In this document: positions 4,247 through 6,142 of the stretch, one piece after another | Position numbering within the stretch: position 1 is the first letter of the stretch | How the letters are laid out: every line of letters starts with the position of its first letter | Assembly: GCA_018817995.1 (NCBI GenBank) | Contig: JAHISW010000069.1 | Location: forward strand, 1-6,142 | Length of the DNA: 6,142 nt | Direction: 5' to 3' | From: Patescibacteria group bacterium | GTDB taxonomy: Bacteria; Patescibacteriota; Minisyncoccia; JAHISW01; Tagabacteraceae | The notes under the pieces: model-generated | Database searches by the model: none | The model's input: only the letters and a program-made list of their open reading frames with translations | Told to the model about the DNA's origin: nothing | Translations under genes and position numbers: made by a program

Positions 4247-5343
4247 TCTATTTTCTCCCCGTGTTCTTGCTCCCATTTTTCAACAATTTCCTTCAAAAAT
4301 TCTTTTTCAAAAAACTCCAAAAATTCTTCCGGATTCCGGAAAATACTTCTTGTCGCGCGATACGGCAAAAACGGACTGTGGTCTTCCGGAAAAATTACCC
4401 AAGCTTCTTTCCCGCGCTGAGAGGCAATAACAGTCTCGTCAACAACACCAGCGGTAAAAACAACTTTTATATAATAAGCCATGCAAATATCAGACTGTGG
4501 AATAAACCACTGAACATCCCTGTGCGCTGTCTGATTATTTCTAACCTTAACTTCGGTCTCGTCACTTTTGTCAAGCTCCACCACGCCGGTCTCAATGGTC
4601 AACGGGTCAAAAACTACAGCCCACTTGCGTACTTTCTCAATAAATTTCTTGACCTTTTTTAGCTCTTTTACCGTGGCATGGCTAATGGGCATCTGGGCGT
4701 AAATTATTGGTCTCCATGGTTCAAAAAGTAGGTAATACAATGTCTTGGATGGTTGCCTTATTGGCATAACAAAGAACTTTTTCTTTTTATCAAAAAGGTA
4801 AGTATATTCCCTCGTATTATCTACCTCGTGATTCTGCCATTTCCAAACATCTCCCTCGCTAAACTCCTGCTTTTTCCATTGGTCAGAATTATTCAATCTG
4901 CAAAGAATATCCTCAGCGTTATCAATAAAACAAACAAACATATCGGGCTCCAAATCAAGATTGATCAGTTCCCTCAAAAAAATGGAATTAAGTGAAGGTA
5001 AGCTAATGTTTCTCCATTCAAAAACAGTATGCAAATTAAGAAAAACTGCATCGTTTTCTTCCATATCCTGTTTCAATGAATCCTTGATGTCTTGCAAAAC
5101 GCCCGCCTGTATAACTTTCAACAACAAAGGATCCGCATTTAAGATCCTCTCCTTGGGAATCTCCTCTTTTGTCTTGGCCCAAAGCCAGGGAAGCAAAATG
5201 TCGCCAATGTTATAAATCTTAATTTTTTTCTTTCCTTGCACGCAATTTTCCTCAAAACGCGGGAAAAACATCTCTTTCCGCCCGCAAAGGGAAATGCCCG
5301 TTGTTACAACAAAAACTGCTTTCTCCTTTTTCCGTGTTGTCAT
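4240..5343 (-). CDS. Degenerate P-loop kinase-like plus nucleoside deoxyribosyltransferase-like protein, paralogue 1
   Basis: This 367-aa protein is a paralogue of the downstream gene. The N-terminal half starts with KAVFVVTTGISLCGRKEMF (8-26), a Walker A-like GxxxxG followed by R-K in place of K-S/T. It continues with KIKIYNIGDIL (40-50), RILNADPLLL (66-75), DAVFLNLHTVFEWRN (98-112) and MFVCFIDNAEDILCRL (135-150), an order reminiscent of nucleotide-kinase folds. The C-terminal half runs from IIYAQMPISHA (213-223) through VVFDPLTI (243-250), RDVQWFIPQSDICMAYY (275-291) and TAGVVDETVIA (297-307, Glu303) to EAWVIFPEDHSPFLPY...IF. It resembles nucleoside 2-deoxyribosyltransferase-like domains. 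A charged, helical tail (343-367) is unique to this copy. The gene begins 2 bp after the preceding stop and has GGAG 10 bases before the ATG. No membrane or secretion signal is seen. Substrate and reaction are unknown. Confidence 0.87.
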   Translation of the reverse strand: MTTRKKEKAVFVVTTGISLCGRKEMFFPRFEENCVQGKKKIKIYNIGDILLPWLWAKTKEEIPKERILNADPLLLKVIQAGVLQDIKDSLKQDMEENDAVFLNLHTVFEWRNISLPSLNSIFLRELINLDLEPDMFVCFIDNAEDILCRLNNSDQWKKQEFSEGDVWKWQNHEVDNTREYTYLFDKKKKFFVMPIRQPSKTLYYLLFEPWRPIIYAQMPISHATVKELKKVKKFIEKVRKWAVVFDPLTIETGVVELDKSDETEVKVRNNQTAHRDVQWFIPQSDICMAYYIKVVFTAGVVDETVIASQRGKEAWVIFPEDHSPFLPYRATRSIFRNPEEFLEFFEKEFLKEIVEKWEQEHGEKIEW

Positions 5344-5345
5344 TT

Positions 5346-5801
5346 TTACACATCTCCGTTTTTTTGCTTTTTTTTGTCTTCATAAGGAGTCATTAATTCC
5401 ACTCCTATCATTTTACGACAAACTTCTAGACTATGACAAAAACCAAGTCTATTTATAACATGGTACATACAATACGTAAAAAGGATAAAATTTAAATCCC
5501 CATCCGCTTGCACTTCTTTTTTGTGCATCAAGCTGACCACTTTTCGCCAATCTCCAGAACTATTTCTCTCAATATCTATAAAAGGGAAATTAAAATCACA
5601 AGACCGTCTGTTTATTTCATCAATAGTTTCTGCTAATTCACCACGAAAATTTTTATAGTTGTTATAAGATGGCTTTACATATTTTTTACAATACTCAAAA
5701 AGAATATTCGGTATATATAGATTCGTAACTGTCCGCATTTCCGCCATCAAATTAACAACAGGTGCAAAAACTGGTCTTTTTCCCGGTAATATATACGGCA
5801 T
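5346..5801 (-). CDS. MPYI...PYEDKK...NGDV small-protein family, enlarged member (DUF6899-like)
   Basis: This 151-aa protein is the first gene of the three-gene operon. Both ends resemble a small protein family of unknown function, which I recall as DUF6899. The N-terminus is MPYILPGKRPVF, and the C-terminal part is GDLNFILF (101-108), then VCRKMIGVELMTPYEDKK (127-144) and the terminal NGDV. Members I remember are about 90-110 aa, with the two parts adjacent. Here about 60-70 extra residues (about 25-95, containing YCKKYVKPSYNNYKNF and RRSCDFNFPFIDIERN) separate them. Five Cys (38, 68, 111, 122, 128) are scattered and form no clear metal motif. No membrane segment or signal peptide is apparent. 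Translation signals are strong: AGGAGG (5815-5810) lies 8 bases before the ATG. The stop is 2 bp before the next gene, so the three genes are almost certainly co-transcribed. Function is unknown, and the family name is from memory. Confidence 0.85.
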   Translation of the reverse strand: MPYILPGKRPVFAPVVNLMAEMRTVTNLYIPNILFEYCKKYVKPSYNNYKNFRGELAETIDEINRRSCDFNFPFIDIERNSSGDWRKVVSLMHKKEVQADGDLNFILFTYCMYHVINRLGFCHSLEVCRKMIGVELMTPYEDKKKQKNGDV

Positions 5802-5846
5802 CTTCTTTTCCTCCTTCTATTTTCAAAAAACTTCAACTTATATCAG

Positions 5847-5875
5847 AGAATAGCAATTATCCTTGAAAAAATCAA
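5847..5875 (-). promoter_or_regulatory. Candidate promoter of the three-gene operon
   Basis: On the minus strand TTGATT (5875-5870) is followed after exactly 17 bp by TATTCT (5852-5847). Transcription would start near 5840, giving a leader of about 40 nt that carries the strong ribosome binding site at 5815-5810. It overlaps the opposing candidate promoter at 5863-5890. Confidence 0.45.
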
Positions 5876-5890
5876 TAAAGATAGTAATAT
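5863..5890 (+). promoter_or_regulatory. Candidate promoter of the oxidoreductase gene
   Basis: TTGAAA (5863-5868) and TAATAT (5885-5890) are separated by 16 bp, giving a start near 5897 and a leader of about 45 nt. A second TTGACA (5913-5918) occurs downstream, but its 17-bp-spaced partner, AAATAA, is a poor -10 and lies on the gene's ribosome binding site. The rest of the 142-bp divergent region (5802-5943) holds no gene that I can support. Confidence 0.4.
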
Positions 5891-5943
5891 AGGAGGCGAA
5901 AAGAAAAAATCTTTGACAATGTAATAAAAGAAAGGAAATAAAA

Positions 5944-6142
5944 ATGGAAAAAAGACAAACGCGAGGCGGATGGCAACAGGCCAAGTCATTACTTCCCTCA
6001 GGGAAATATTTAATGTCTGGCAATGAAGCCTGCGCGGAAGGGGCGCTTGTGGCAGGATGTAAATTTTTTGCCGGATACCCAATCACTCCGGCTTCTGAAA
6101 TCGGAGAAACGTTGGCAAAAAGAATACTAGAAGTAGGCGGGG
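5944..6142 (+). CDS. korA: 2-oxoacid:ferredoxin oxidoreductase alpha subunit, N-terminal 66 residues (runs off right edge)
   Basis: The frame starts at ATG 5944, with AGGA 7 bases upstream, and stays open to the window edge. Residues 26-54 (GNEACAEGALVAGC...FAGYPITPASEIGE) are the hallmark opening of the pyrimidine/thiamine-diphosphate-binding domain of the alpha subunit of 2-oxoacid:acceptor oxidoreductases. These enzymes convert 2-oxoglutarate, pyruvate or branched-chain 2-oxoacids plus CoA to acyl-CoA and CO2, reducing ferredoxin, and are oxygen-sensitive. The first 25 residues are a short unconserved leader. KorA is the closest match by eye, but PorA/VorB-type substrates cannot be excluded from 66 residues. 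A beta subunit would be expected downstream, outside the window. It is transcribed away from the three-gene operon. Confidence 0.9.
   Translation, partial: MEKRQTRGGWQQAKSLLPSGKYLMSGNEACAEGALVAGCKFFAGYPITPASEIGETLAKRILEVGG

Noticed and set aside
4247..4276. An upstream ATG that would extend the 334-aa protein to 344 aa
   Set aside because: It would give a 37-bp overlap and an unconserved MGARTRGENR leader without a good ribosome binding site. The ATG at 4246 has GGGGAG at ideal spacing.
5838..6086. Two minus-strand open frames of about 80 codons opposite the oxidoreductase start
   Set aside because: They are antisense to the conserved GNEACAEGA...GYPITP segment and share no start signals. 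The plus-strand protein is clearly the real one.
1..6142. tRNA, rRNA, transposase or integrase genes
   Set aside because: None of the conserved sequences or domains of these could be recognised on either strand. The window is filled by the genes listed.

Overview
The window is AT-rich and tightly packed. It probably comes from a genome-reduced, uncultivated bacterium of the Patescibacteria/CPR type. This is inferred from four things: an ArgRS whose HIGH motif is replaced by TLGN, an IleRS of the GIHH type, small RHH/RelE-type toxin-antitoxin (TA) pairs between core genes, and a small protein ending in PYEDKK...NGDV. No rRNA or marker gene is present, so the assignment is tentative.

Layout, left to right. 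(1) 1-594, minus strand: the N-terminal 198 residues of isoleucyl-tRNA synthetase, running off the left edge. (2) 595-1159: a divergent promoter/operator region, then a plus-strand RHH antitoxin and RelE/ParE-like toxin whose reading frames overlap by 110 bp. This is an unusual arrangement that looks like a deletion. The module is bracketed by two nearly identical 23-24 bp terminator-like direct repeats. (3) 1160-1679: a second TA pair on the minus strand, with a palindromic operator and its own terminator. (4) 1683-3179, minus: a complete arginyl-tRNA synthetase gene carrying an in-frame, repeat-like insertion. It is probably expressed from a nearly leaderless mRNA. (5) 3207-3232: a hairpin terminator that closes the next unit. 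(6) 3242-5801, minus: a three-gene operon. A 151-aa protein resembling the MPYI...NGDV small-protein family (DUF6899, from memory) is followed by two tandem paralogues of 367 and 334 aa. Each paralogue appears to combine a degenerate P-loop, nucleotide-kinase-like half with a nucleoside 2-deoxyribosyltransferase-like half. (7) 5802-5943: a divergent promoter region. (8) 5944-6142, plus: the start of a 2-oxoacid:ferredoxin oxidoreductase alpha subunit, running off the right edge.

The two synthetases and the oxidoreductase are housekeeping genes, and the two TA pairs are accessory. The three-gene operon is the least explained part of the window and the best candidate for an undescribed system. 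Its genes are 2 bp apart or overlap by 7 bp, all have good ribosome binding sites, and it has its own promoter and terminator. Its protein architecture points to nucleotide or modified-nucleoside chemistry, but no function is established.
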